Made by a program: the position numbers and the translations under genes
Shown: positions 1-7,983 of the stretch, in pieces
Numbering within the stretch: position 1 is the stretch's first letter
Layout of the letters: the number at the start of each line of letters is the position of its first letter
NCBI GenBank assembly: GCA_938014245.1
Contig: CALLSD010000046.1
Location: 1-64,000 of the forward strand
From: an uncultured Actinomyces sp.
Lineage (GTDB): Bacteria > Actinomycetota > Actinomycetes > Actinomycetales > Actinomycetaceae
Reading direction: 5' to 3'
Length of the DNA: 64,000 bases
The notes under the pieces: model-generated
The model's database searches: none
Told to the model about the DNA's origin: nothing
What the model saw: the letters and a program-made list of their open reading frames with translations, nothing else

Positions 1-593
1 TCCTTGCGGGCCTCGGTCAGGTAGTGCGTGGCGAAGAGGAGCGTGCGGCCCTCCTGGGCCTCGGCGCGCATCGTCTCCCAGAAAGCGCGGCGCGCCAGCG
101 CATCCATGCCGGCCGTTGGCTCGTCGAGGATCAGGAAATCCGGATTGCCGGCCAGAGCCAGGGCCAGGCGCACGCGCTGACGCTCGCCACCGGAGAGCTT
201 GTTGAGGGGACGCTTGGCGAGCTTCGTGAGGTTCGTGCGCTCCAGGAGCTCGTCGGTGGGAATCGGGTGAGCGTGCATCGAAGCGACCAGGTCGATCGTG
301 TTGCGGACCTTCCCGTCGCGCGGCATCGACCCGGTCTGAAGCATCGCGCTCACCAGAGAGCGGCGCACGGCCTCGCGCGGGCTCATGCCGTAGACGCTGA
401 TGTCTCCCTGCGTGGGGGTGGCCAGGCCGAGGACGATGTCCAGGAAGGTGCTCTTGCCCGCACCGTTGACGCCGAGGAGCGCCACGATTTCGCCGGGCAT
501 GAGGGTCAGGTTTACGCCGCGCAGGGCGTCGACGTGGCCGAAAGACTGATGGATGTTCGTCGCCTGGAGGGCGGGCGTTACTTGTGCGTTCAT
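1..593 (-). CDS. ABC transporter ATP-binding protein, 3' end cut by window edge
   Basis: The nucleotide-binding subunit of an ABC transporter, probably a DrrA/CcmA-type exporter ATPase that pairs with a separate permease beyond the window. About 197 residues are visible from the ATG at 591-593. They contain a Walker A motif (GVNGAGKST), a Q-loop region (AMLQTGS), the ABC signature (LSGGERQR), Walker B with catalytic Glu (FLILDEPTAG) and the H-loop histidine (FATHY). The C-terminus lies left of base 1. There is no clear Shine-Dalgarno before the start. The gene is much richer in G+C than its neighbours: 167 of the first 240 bases are G or C. A long inverted repeat lies 49 bp upstream. The family is certain; the substrate is unknown. 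Confidence 0.93.
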   Translation of the reverse strand, partial: MNAQVTPALQATNIHQSFGHVDALRGVNLTLMPGEIVALLGVNGAGKSTFLDIVLGLATPTQGDISVYGMSPREAVRRSLVSAMLQTGSMPRDGKVRNTIDLVASMHAHPIPTDELLERTNLTKLAKRPLNKLSGGERQRVRLALALAGNPDFLILDEPTAGMDALARRAFWETMRAEAQEGRTLLFATHYLTEARK

Positions 594-641
594 GGCATTC
601 AGTCTGCGCGCGTTGAGGTGGGGTCGGAAGTGCCCTTTGAT

Positions 642-679
642 GCAGGAGTCCCCATGACAAATGTCATGGGGACTCCTGC
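642..679. promoter_or_regulatory. 38-bp near-perfect inverted repeat, candidate operator
   Basis: Two 18-base arms (642-659 and 662-679) are exactly complementary around a 2-base centre. The core on the minus strand reads ATGACATTTGTCAT. It sits between the last paralogue gene and the start of the ABC ATPase, about 50 bp upstream of that start. No T-run follows on either strand, so an operator for a dimeric regulator of the ABC gene is more likely than a terminator. TGACA-N-TGTCA dyads beside exporter ATPase genes would suit a two-component response regulator, but that assignment is inference. Confidence 0.55.
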
Positions 680-729
680 GCAAACCACATACGTGCTCAG
701 AGGTCGTGTGGAGTGTATGGATGATGAGT

Positions 730-1305
730 CTAGGGGTGAGGAGTTTCGTCGAAGATGATCTCTTCTGTTATCCAGACATCGCTCCAGCGAGGGTGAGTTA
801 TTTTGCACTGCGCGTAGTACTTTTGGTTTCCTTCGAAAACATTCATGTACACGCTGTAGTAAGCCATTCCCTTATCGTCTGCGGTCTTTCTGATGGAACG
901 TTTAGAGGTAAGGCTAATATTTCGTTGGAGGTTCTCTTTAAGTGCACGACTGCACTGTTGCTCGACAATCGCTTCTTCGTCTGCATCAGTGCTTTCGTAA
1001 TGAGGCTGAGTCGCGGAAACTGACGGTGCCACAGAATTTGAGGGCGTTGGTTTTGATGTTTCTTGCACAGAAGGTGATGGGGCAAATGGAAAGCTACGCC
1101 ACAAGAAAAAGACAGCGGTTATCGCGATGATGACGAGTGCAACCCAGATTATGACAGGCTTCTTTGTCGGGGACTTTGCCGGTTCTGGATGCGGAGATTG
1201 TTGTGCTTGGCCGTATCTTTTGAGCGGAGCGTAAGTTTCGACATGTGGAAGATGTGGAGATGCCTGAGGAACGGGGGAGTCGGCGGAAGGCATGAGACTA
1301 GGCAT
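730..1305 (-). CDS. Membrane-anchored paralogue 1 (short single-domain type)
   Basis: A 191-residue protein of unknown function. A Pro/Gln-rich cytoplasmic tail (1-48) is followed by one membrane helix (about 51-70, ending FFLWRS), a Ser/Thr/Pro linker and a small extracytoplasmic domain with Cys118 and Cys167. Its closest relative here is the gene at 3820-4440: both share the ending motif HPRWS-(D/E)-(V/I)-W-x-TEEI and the 49-residue Cys spacing. The ATG at 1303-1305 is chosen because AGGATCACCC precedes it; it overlaps the upstream stop by 8 bp, which suggests translational coupling. A longer upstream start (1383) would overlap more and lacks the family N-terminus. It is the last gene of the array. 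Confidence 0.75.
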   Translation of the reverse strand: MPSLMPSADSPVPQASPHLPHVETYAPLKRYGQAQQSPHPEPAKSPTKKPVIIWVALVIIAITAVFFLWRSFPFAPSPSVQETSKPTPSNSVAPSVSATQPHYESTDADEEAIVEQQCSRALKENLQRNISLTSKRSIRKTADDKGMAYYSVYMNVFEGNQKYYAQCKITHPRWSDVWITEEIIFDETPHP

Positions 1306-1957
1306 GGGTGATCCTGACAACAGGAGTAGGTGTCGGCGAAGAACTATCCGAGATTGTTGGAGTCGGCAAAGGAGTGGGGTCAATTTTCACGTTGGTCGTG
1401 TCAAACGAAAAACTGATGCTTTGGACTTCTTTACTCAACACGGCTGTGCAAGTCACGTCATAGGTTTGCACAGCTTCTGTTCCAATGGATCCTGAGACTA
1501 TTCCGGTCATCATGTATTGAGTGCCGGCTGAGCCATATGGTCCGAGCTTCGTAATGTTCAGTGCTCGGATGCCTACCAGTGAGAAGCCGGGAGTATTCTT
1601 GATCTCCATGCTGCACCGGCTAACAACTTGTCTCCCAATCGATTCTCCTACTGGTTGTTCAGGGGAGGAAGACGGTGAGGAAGTTGCGCTCAATGAGCTT
1701 GGTCCCGGTGTTGGAACCGGTGAGGCTCCTCGCGTGGAGGAATGCCACAGGAAGAAGCCAATAATCAGTGCAAGCACTATCGCAACTGCAATCCACACAA
1801 TTGCTTTACCTTGGGGGTTTCGCGGTTTTAGCTGCGTAGAGTGAGGCGTCTGCTGCTCCGTATACTGCCCATGCAGTAGTATCGGTCTGCTACCCTGCGG
1901 GAGCGGTGAAGCTTCTTGCCCAGCCGGGTATCCGGATTGCACGGTGGAATCAGGCAT
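1298..1957 (-). CDS. Membrane-anchored paralogue 2 (long-linker single-domain type)
   Basis: A 219-residue protein of unknown function: disordered Pro/Gln-rich N-terminus, a membrane helix at about 52-71, a Ser/Pro linker, then a domain with Cys115 and Cys170 and the motif GTQYMMTG-(I/L)-VSGS. It ends with a second Ser/Thr/Pro-rich tail (PTPLPTPTISDSSSPTPTP), a feature shared only with the gene at 4437-5087. The start at 1955-1957 follows GAGGGACGC. An in-frame ATG 15 bases upstream overlaps the preceding stop but is placed badly relative to that site. Confidence 0.75.
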   Translation of the reverse strand: MPDSTVQSGYPAGQEASPLPQGSRPILLHGQYTEQQTPHSTQLKPRNPQGKAIVWIAVAIVLALIIGFFLWHSSTRGASPVPTPGPSSLSATSSPSSSPEQPVGESIGRQVVSRCSMEIKNTPGFSLVGIRALNITKLGPYGSAGTQYMMTGIVSGSIGTEAVQTYDVTCTAVLSKEVQSISFSFDTTNVKIDPTPLPTPTISDSSSPTPTPVVRITHA

Positions 1958-1968
1958 GCGTCCCTCGT

Positions 1969-2934
1969 TCATTGCTGCGGATTCGGGTCGACAAAGGCTT
2001 TGATCTCATATGAGTCACTTGCCTTCACGTGAGTAGCTGTGCACTTCATGTGGAAAAGGGCCGACGAAAAATCGGTATCTTCCTTGTACTTTCGTTCTGC
2101 ATGTACCGTTCCGTCAACCTCGTATTCTTCATCGCCGTTGTCGCGTGTTCCGGTTTTCTTGAGATAATCCGTAGAGACAGCCTTGGATTGGTAATCATCG
2201 CGGAGAGACTGAGCGGCTGCACTCGAACACTTGAAAGTAATCATCAGCCATGTCTTTTCATCGATACCGTCATCTCGGTTCTTCGTCGTTGGTGTCGGGG
2301 TGGGGAAGAATGATTGAGACGCGGCGGGAAGCAGGGTGAGATCGACTGCCCCGTCAACGTTGAAAGTATCGCTGGCCTCGACATAAGTGACAGGGCAGGT
2401 GATTTCGTACCTGCTTTGGACTGAGGATCCCTTGGCATAGCCCGTCACCGTGGCGGTGTAGGTGTACTTCACCTTCCCGGCGGTATTTTTATCGGTAATT
2501 CTGAGCGTCTTGGTTTTGATCTGGAGGAGGAGGTCCATCTTTCCGGATGTCTGTGACGCATTGGCGCATTTACTTTGGACCTTCTCAATAGTGTCTTCAT
2601 CGATGCCATCGTCAATAGGATGGGGTGGAATCCAGTCGGGGAGAGACGCTGACGGTAATGGAACCGATGATGACGTGCTTGGAGTCGGTGCTGGTTGAAC
2701 CTTCTGAGTGGAACTATTGCGCCACATGAAGAAGACAACAATCAACGCCAAAATGGTGAGAGCTGCGATCCACGTAACGATTGGTCCCTTAGCGATGTTT
2801 TCTCTTGGAAGCTCATCGTGAGGAGGCATTGGCAGCTGCTGCTCGTCCTCGGATGTCCGATATTCTCCATCCTGAGGAACAAATGGAGTTCCTTGGGGAG
2901 CGGAATCTCCCGAATTTGGGGTGAAATCAGACAT
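1969..2934 (-). CDS. Membrane-anchored paralogue 3 (two-domain type)
   Basis: A 321-residue protein: cytoplasmic tail starting MSDFTPNSG, membrane helix at about 52-71, and two tandem copies of the extracytoplasmic domain. Domain 1 carries Cys123 and Cys180, domain 2 Cys236 and Cys298; each is introduced by DDGIDE. The two domains are separated by a Thr/Pro linker (FFPTPTPTT). It is the counterpart of the gene at 5099-6052, with identical Cys spacings. The tail here is more acidic and less PQG-like than in the siblings. A good ribosome site (AAAGGAGAGCGC) precedes the ATG. Function unknown. Confidence 0.8.
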   Translation of the reverse strand: MSDFTPNSGDSAPQGTPFVPQDGEYRTSEDEQQLPMPPHDELPRENIAKGPIVTWIAALTILALIVVFFMWRNSSTQKVQPAPTPSTSSSVPLPSASLPDWIPPHPIDDGIDEDTIEKVQSKCANASQTSGKMDLLLQIKTKTLRITDKNTAGKVKYTYTATVTGYAKGSSVQSRYEITCPVTYVEASDTFNVDGAVDLTLLPAASQSFFPTPTPTTKNRDDGIDEKTWLMITFKCSSAAAQSLRDDYQSKAVSTDYLKKTGTRDNGDEEYEVDGTVHAERKYKEDTDFSSALFHMKCTATHVKASDSYEIKAFVDPNPQQ

Positions 2935-3025
2935 GCGCTCTCCTTTCTGTGAGCAGGATGCAAATTGACAGCGCCGATGTCCTTCCTAGCAAGATCACTT
3001 CTCGCCGTGGAACGAAAAATGCCCC

Positions 3026-3727
3026 TCACTCAATCGGATCTGTCCCAATCGATGAATCCTCTGTCTTCCACAGGTCACCATCTTTTACATGGACGACCGT
3101 GCAGCGAGCCTCATACTTGGTTTGTCCTTCGAAGGCATGGCCCTTGACGTTATATTGCTGGTCACCATTCGAACGCGTTTCGCCGATCTGAATTTCGTCG
3201 ACAAAGACGACGTTAATGGGGCGAGTGCTGTTCAGTTTGGCAGTGATCGAACAAGATTTTTCAATGAGCATCGCAGTTTTGTCATCGATTCCCTCGTGGC
3301 GAGTCTTAGAGGGGCTTGGCGAGGATGATTTTGCCGTGGGAGATTTTGACGCAGTCGTTGAAGTCTTGGGTTTGGGTGAAGGAGAGGTCGGCTTGGGTGT
3401 CGGCTTGGAAGAAGTGGGAACGGGTGTGGGGGAAGAAATAGACGGAGTGGGCGCGGGCGAAACGCTCGTGCTCGAAGACCTCCACAGGAAGAAGGCAAGA
3501 AGGAGTACAAGAACCGCAACTACTGCGATCCACACGTATAGAGGGCCTTTGTTGAATGTTGACCGAGGCGCAGGCGGATATGGTCCTTGCTGAGGCTGGA
3601 AACCTCCCTGTGGTGCCTGATACTGGCCTTGAGGATATGGAGCTTGGGGATAAGAACCTTGGGGAGTGTACCCGCCGCCGTAGGGTTGAGGGCTTGGGGA
3701 TCCTGGTGCCGGAGTGAAGTTAGACAT
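3026..3727 (-). CDS. Membrane-anchored paralogue 4 (unpaired central member)
   Basis: A 233-residue protein with the longest Pro/Gln/Gly/Tyr-rich cytoplasmic tail of the array (repeats of PYPQGQYQ type, residues 10-55), a membrane helix at about 62-82, a Pro/Ser/Lys-rich linker of roughly 60 residues that could span the wall, and one domain with Cys159 and Cys209 (spacing 50). It has no partner in the duplicated blocks and lies between them with about 90 bp of non-coding DNA on each side, so it may be transcribed separately. Function unknown. Confidence 0.8.
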   Translation of the reverse strand: MSNFTPAPGSPSPQPYGGGYTPQGSYPQAPYPQGQYQAPQGGFQPQQGPYPPAPRSTFNKGPLYVWIAVVAVLVLLLAFFLWRSSSTSVSPAPTPSISSPTPVPTSSKPTPKPTSPSPKPKTSTTASKSPTAKSSSPSPSKTRHEGIDDKTAMLIEKSCSITAKLNSTRPINVVFVDEIQIGETRSNGDQQYNVKGHAFEGQTKYEARCTVVHVKDGDLWKTEDSSIGTDPIE

Positions 3728-3771
3728 CTAATAATTCTCTTTTACTACTACAGATGGCGGATACAGCTTTA

Positions 3772-3811
3772 TCTAGTTACTCCCCTTGCAGTTTCGAGAG
3801 GAGTAACTAGA
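3772..3811 (-). terminator. Inverted repeat between paralogues 5 and 4, possible terminator
   Basis: Perfect 12-bp arms (3772-3783 and 3800-3811) flank a 16-base loop just after the stop of the gene ending at 3820. There is no T-run after the stem, so it could be a weak terminator or an RNA-processing or operator site. It marks the boundary of the 3820-6052 block. Confidence 0.4.
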
Positions 3812-3819
3812 CAAAACTC

Positions 3820-4440
3820 CTATTTTACGGGATTTTCGTGCACAGTGATCTCTTCCGTCGCCCAGATTTCACTCCACCTAGGGTGAGCAACCTTGCACTC
3901 AAGAAGGTACTGAGTATCGCCTTTGTATCCGGAGACCGAAACGAGGAAATTCATGTCTCCGTTCGGAGTCTCAGACCTATACATGTCTTTGATTTCGGTT
4001 CGGTCGTACTTCTGGTCAACATACTGTTTAATGGCATCGGTGCAGCTATTCTGAACGAGAATCGCCGTGTTGTAGTCGATGCCGGGGAAGCGAGTAGGTT
4101 CCGGCGTAGCAGAAGTCTTTTTCTTCGTTGGCGAAGCTGAGTGGGACGCACTTGACGTTGATTCGCTTGGAACAGGTGACGCAGATGTCGGCGCAGGAGT
4201 CGGTGCCACCTGAGGCGTGGAACTGCGCCACAAGAAAAAGACAGCAACCAACGCCAGGACCGCAGCAATCGCAACCCAGATCATGAGCGGCCCTCTATTT
4301 ACTGGGGGCTTTGGAGCGGCAGGATATGGGGATTGCTGGGGTTGGTATTGTCCCTGGAACGGCGGGTATGCTCCGCCTTGTGGAAACTGTGGTGCTCCCT
4401 GGGGATAAGGGTATTCGGGGTAAGGCGTGAAATCACTCAT
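3820..4440 (-). CDS. Membrane-anchored paralogue 5 (short single-domain type)
   Basis: A 206-residue protein: MSDFTPYPEY tail with PQG/FQGQYQPQQ repeats, membrane helix at about 52-71, Ser/Thr/Lys linker, and a domain with Cys133 and Cys182. It shares its 49-residue Cys spacing and the HPRWS-E-I-W-A-TEEI ending with the gene at 730-1305. Its ATG overlaps the preceding stop in an ATGA, so translation is probably coupled. Function unknown. Confidence 0.8.
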   Translation of the reverse strand: MSDFTPYPEYPYPQGAPQFPQGGAYPPFQGQYQPQQSPYPAAPKPPVNRGPLMIWVAIAAVLALVAVFFLWRSSTPQVAPTPAPTSASPVPSESTSSASHSASPTKKKTSATPEPTRFPGIDYNTAILVQNSCTDAIKQYVDQKYDRTEIKDMYRSETPNGDMNFLVSVSGYKGDTQYLLECKVAHPRWSEIWATEEITVHENPVK

Positions 4441-5087
4441 GGCGTCTTCTTAACAACGGGTGTCGGAGTTGAACTATCTGAGACAGCGGGGGTTGAAACA
4501 GGCTTGGGCTCAATCTCTACGCTGGTGGTATCGAAGACAAAGCCGAGCTCGACCTTAGCTGGTTCGTCTGCCACAACAGTGGTACACGTCATTCGATAGG
4601 TTTCTATGGCATTGGATTCGCTTGATCCCGAAACTAAACCGGTCATCATGTATTGGGTGCCGACATCACCGTAGCGTCCGATTTCTTTGATCGTCAGCGC
4701 CCGGATTCCTTCGAACTTGGGGAACCGAGAGGTGTTTAACACGCCGATCCTGCAGTTAGTAACCACACTTTGTCCGATGAAGTCGTCAACTTTTTCTTCG
4801 GTGTTAGAAGAAGCAGTGGCATTCGATGAGGGTGATACAGGGGTTGGAGTCGGAGATGTTCCCGGAGTTAAAGCTCGCCAGGCGAAGAAGGCTGCGACCA
4901 CAAGAAGTGCGAAGACAACTGAAATCCAGACAATGAGCTTGATGATGCCCTTTGAAGTTGCCGGCAGTGGGTTCGGCGTTTGCGGAGAGGGATATTGTCC
5001 CTGAGGCGGTGGATACACGCTTCCTTGCGGAAATTGCGGGCTGCCTTGGGGAGCCGGGTAGCCCGGGGTGGGAGAGAAATCTGACAT
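4437..5087 (-). CDS. Membrane-anchored paralogue 6 (long-linker single-domain type)
   Basis: A 216-residue protein: MSDFSPTPGYPAPQG tail, membrane helix at about 49-70, and a domain with Cys112 and Cys168 that includes GTQYMMTGLVSGS. A Ser/Thr/Pro tail follows. It is the counterpart of the gene at 1298-1957. The ATG at 5085-5087 is preceded by GAGGAACTC and gives the conserved MSDF start; an ATG 15 bases upstream is judged not to be used. Function unknown. Confidence 0.8.
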   Translation of the reverse strand: MSDFSPTPGYPAPQGSPQFPQGSVYPPPQGQYPSPQTPNPLPATSKGIIKLIVWISVVFALLVVAAFFAWRALTPGTSPTPTPVSPSSNATASSNTEEKVDDFIGQSVVTNCRIGVLNTSRFPKFEGIRALTIKEIGRYGDVGTQYMMTGLVSGSSESNAIETYRMTCTTVVADEPAKVELGFVFDTTSVEIEPKPVSTPAVSDSSTPTPVVKKTP

Positions 5088-5098
5088 GAGTTCCTCGT

Positions 5099-6052
5099 TC
5101 ATTGGATCGGATTCGGGTCAATCTCTGCCTTCACGTCATATGAATCATCTGCCTTCATATGAGTCGCGGTGCACTTCATTTGGAAGAGGCTTGAAGAGAA
5201 ATCGGTAGCTTCCTTGTACTTACGTTCTGCTTGAACTGTTCCGGTCAGCTCGTACAGCTCATTGCCATTACTTAATGTCGCGGTTTTCTTGAGGTCATCG
5301 AGTGACACTGCCATGACTTTGTAATCGTCACGAATGGACTGAGAAGAAGCGTTTGAGCACTTTTCAAAGATGATCATCCATGTTTTCTCATCGATGTCAT
5401 CAAACTTCCTAGTCGGTGTCGGAGCCGGAGAAGAAGATTGTGAGGGATCGGTGAGCGGCGTAAGAGCCACATCTCCAACAACGTTGAAGGTGTCGCTTGC
5501 TTGAGCGTGAACAACGCTGCAGACGATCTCAAAGCTGCTCTTTGAAGATGAACCTTTTGCAAATCCGGTCAAGGTGCCAGTGTACGTGTACTTCATGTCG
5601 CCGTTGCCGAATTTTCCTTCAAAGTGCACTGACTTTGTTTTGATCTCGTTGATGGCGTCCACCTTCCCGGACTTGGTGGCTTCGCTCCAGCAAGCTCCAC
5701 GGCTTCCCGAAATGGTTTCTTCATCGATCCCATCATCGACGGACTGTGAAGGGTTCGGATTGGGGGTGGCAGATGAGAAAGACGAGGGATCAGGGGCACT
5801 TGGACTTGGCGTCGGTGAGGTACCGCGGCCGGACGTGTGCCACAAGAAAAAGACAACGACCAATGCAAGAACGGTCAGTACGGCAATCCACGCGATGATC
5901 GGTCCCTTAGAAGTGGGGTTCCGTGGAGGTTCGGCATACGGAGCTTGAGGAGCCTGATAAGGAGCTTGTGGCTGCGGATAGACTCCGCCTTGAGGGATCA
6001 CAGGAGGACCCTGGGGAGCTGGGTATCCGGAATTTGGTGGAAAATCAGACAT
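5099..6052 (-). CDS. Membrane-anchored paralogue 7 (two-domain type), first gene of the array
   Basis: A 317-residue protein: MSDFPPNSGYPAPQG tail, membrane helix at about 52-71, then two extracytoplasmic domains (Cys121/Cys178 and Cys232/Cys294) each beginning near DDxIDE. It is the counterpart of the gene at 1969-2934. It starts at 6050-6052 behind GAGGAGCTT; an ATG 15 bases upstream sits directly on another purine run and is less likely. The gene diverges from folC, so the intergenic stretch 6053-6220 should hold promoters for both. Function unknown. Confidence 0.8.
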   Translation of the reverse strand: MSDFPPNSGYPAPQGPPVIPQGGVYPQPQAPYQAPQAPYAEPPRNPTSKGPIIAWIAVLTVLALVVVFFLWHTSGRGTSPTPSPSAPDPSSFSSATPNPNPSQSVDDGIDEETISGSRGACWSEATKSGKVDAINEIKTKSVHFEGKFGNGDMKYTYTGTLTGFAKGSSSKSSFEIVCSVVHAQASDTFNVVGDVALTPLTDPSQSSSPAPTPTRKFDDIDEKTWMIIFEKCSNASSQSIRDDYKVMAVSLDDLKKTATLSNGNELYELTGTVQAERKYKEATDFSSSLFQMKCTATHMKADDSYDVKAEIDPNPIQ

Positions 6053-6220
6053 AAGCTCCTCGCACATCTCCCTCGTTTAACGATTAAGTGGTCTCAGTCT
6101 ACTTTCCAGCACGCATCTGGGCGAAATCTCTTCCTTCCCATCCGCGCAACGATACCCACAAACGCGGCGCCCCCATGGCCTCGTCGATAGAATAGGCACA
6201 GCTCAACTTAGGGAGGACTC

Positions 6221-7924
6221 ATGACTGGGGAATCATTCTTCGCGAATCATTCGCATGACGAGGCAGAGCAAGCCGCTCCCTCTTCGCATGAAGAGCAGCG
6301 TCCGGGGACAATCCCAGCAGACCTCATTCCCTACCTTGAAGAAGCCGATCGCGTTGACGAAGAGGATTTTGACACTGAGCCAGTCGATAGTGAGCCCGAC
6401 GAACGCGATCTTGCCCTCGAAGCGCTGGCGCTGAACTCCATGCTCCTAGGTCCAGATCCTTCGATCCTCGCCGAGCTTGAAGGCGACTACTCCCAGTGGG
6501 GAGAAGACTGGGAAGAAGAACTTGCCGAGCGCCGAGCAGAAGACGCACACCGCGAAGCTCTTTCGGATGCTGCCCACAGCGCGCGACTTGAAGCCCGCGT
6601 CGAGGAAATCTATCAAGAAATCATCGCGAGGGTCCCCGAACATCAGGTTCAGCCAACCTTGGATCGCGTGAAAGAAACGCTCGATATCTTGGGAGATCCC
6701 CAAAATAGCTATCCCAGCGTGCACATCACCGGCACAAATGGTAAGACCTCAACAACGCGCATGATTGATGCGCTTTTGGCGGCAAGCGGCGTGCGAACCG
6801 GGCGATTCACCTCTCCGCACCTCGTTGATGTTCGCGAGAGAATCACCATCGAACAAGAATCGATCTCTGCAGAAGAATTTGTGCGCACGTGGGACGATAT
6901 TGCTCCCTATATCGAAATGGTTGATCGTGCTCACGCCGAAACAGATGGAACCCGTCTGTCATTCTTTGAAGTCTTCACTGTTATGGCTTTCGCAGCCTTT
7001 GCTGATCACCCAGTCGATGCTGCCGTCGTCGAAGTCGGAATGGGAGGTAGATGGGACGCGACGAACGTGATCGATGCCGGAGTCAGCGTCATCATGCCCA
7101 TTGCGATCGACCATGAAAAGTGGCTCGGATCGACCATTCGCGAGATCGCAGAAGAAAAGGCAGGAATCATCAAGCCCGGTCAGATCGTGATCGTTGCCCG
7201 CCAAGAGGAAGAAGCCCTGCGGGTGATCGAAGAGCGTGCGGCCAGCGTCGATGCAATTGTTCGCCTTGAAGGTCGAGACTTTGAAGTCCTTGATCGCCAG
7301 CTTGGGGTCGGCGGGCAAATGATTACCGTCCGTACCCCTGCAGCAGTCTATGAGGACGTTTTCGTTCCCCTATTTGGTAGCTACCAGGCGAATAATGCTG
7401 CAGCTGCGATCGCAGCCGTCGAGGCCTTCATGGGCGGGCGCGCGCTGGATGCTCGCCTTGTCGAGGCCGGGATGCTTGCCGCTACTTCACCGGGGCGCCT
7501 GCAAGTCGTGCGCCACTCGCCGACGATTATTGTTGACGCCGCGCATAATCCTGCCGGTGCCCACACCCTGGGTGAATCCATTTCCGAGGCCTTCGACTTT
7601 GAACGCATTGCTGGCGTCTATTCGGGGATGGGGGATAAGGATATCGAAGGAGTGCTCGGCGAGGTTGAGCCCTATCTTGATTCCCTCGTGGTTACACAGA
7701 TGCCCGGAGTGCGCGCTAAGCCGGCCGAAGAAATTGCCGAAATCGCGCGCGATGTTTTCGGGGAAGACCGCGTGGAAGTCCACGAAGATATCCTCGAAGC
7801 AATTGCCGCTGCTGTTAACCTTGGCGAGGCCGGGGATGAGAGTGCCCCCGCAACCGGCGTTGTCGTTTTTGGCTCAGTCCTCTTAGCTGGGGAAGTCCTG
7901 CGTCTCATGGGAATTCGCCCCTAG
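6221..7924 (+). CDS. folC: Folylpolyglutamate synthase / dihydrofolate synthase with long acidic N-terminal extension
   Basis: Adds glutamate to folates in the cytoplasm. Recognised by the Mur-ligase-like P-loop HITGTNGKTSTT (from residue 168), GRFTSPHL, SFFEVFTVMAF, VGMGGRWDATN and EEKAGIIKPGQ. The usual family has its P-loop near residue 45-50; here some 115 extra residues, strongly acidic and rich in Asp/Glu, come first. The ATG at 6221 has a good site (GGGAGGA). A TAGAAT sequence at 6188-6193 could be the -10 element. The extension is in frame and shows normal codon use. It is followed after 59 bp by dhaK on the same strand. Confidence 0.95.
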   Translation: MTGESFFANHSHDEAEQAAPSSHEEQRPGTIPADLIPYLEEADRVDEEDFDTEPVDSEPDERDLALEALALNSMLLGPDPSILAELEGDYSQWGEDWEEELAERRAEDAHREALSDAAHSARLEARVEEIYQEIIARVPEHQVQPTLDRVKETLDILGDPQNSYPSVHITGTNGKTSTTRMIDALLAASGVRTGRFTSPHLVDVRERITIEQESISAEEFVRTWDDIAPYIEMVDRAHAETDGTRLSFFEVFTVMAFAAFADHPVDAAVVEVGMGGRWDATNVIDAGVSVIMPIAIDHEKWLGSTIREIAEEKAGIIKPGQIVIVARQEEEALRVIEERAASVDAIVRLEGRDFEVLDRQLGVGGQMITVRTPAAVYEDVFVPLFGSYQANNAAAAIAAVEAFMGGRALDARLVEAGMLAATSPGRLQVVRHSPTIIVDAAHNPAGAHTLGESISEAFDFERIAGVYSGMGDKDIEGVLGEVEPYLDSLVVTQMPGVRAKPAEEIAEIARDVFGEDRVEVHEDILEAIAAAVNLGEAGDESAPATGVVVFGSVLLAGEVLRLMGIRP

Positions 7925-7983
7925 TAATTTCACTGCGAGCATGGCATGATTTTGAGTAAATCCAGCTCAGGGGGTAGATAGGG

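Larger units (their letters stand above)
730..2934 (-). repeat. Block B of a duplicated three-gene unit
   Basis: Three genes (two-domain, long one-domain, short one-domain) repeat the order, overlap style and protein spacings of the block at 3820-6052. The gap between the first and second gene is 11 bp in both blocks, and the second and third genes overlap in both (8 bp here, 4 bp in the other). Cys-Cys distances of the matching domains are 57 and 62, then 55 (56 in the other block), then 49 residues. The likely origin is segmental duplication followed by divergence. Confidence 0.75.
3820..6052 (-). repeat. Block A of a duplicated three-gene unit
   Basis: This block contains the two-domain, long one-domain and short one-domain genes in the same order as 730-2934. 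Spacing between matching cysteines and between genes is conserved (11-bp gap, then an overlap). The block is less diverged from the presumed family consensus (PQG-rich tails intact) than block B. Confidence 0.75.

Noticed and set aside
24..758. A plus-strand open frame over the left edge
   Set aside because: It is antisense to the ABC ATPase, which has all nucleotide-binding motifs.
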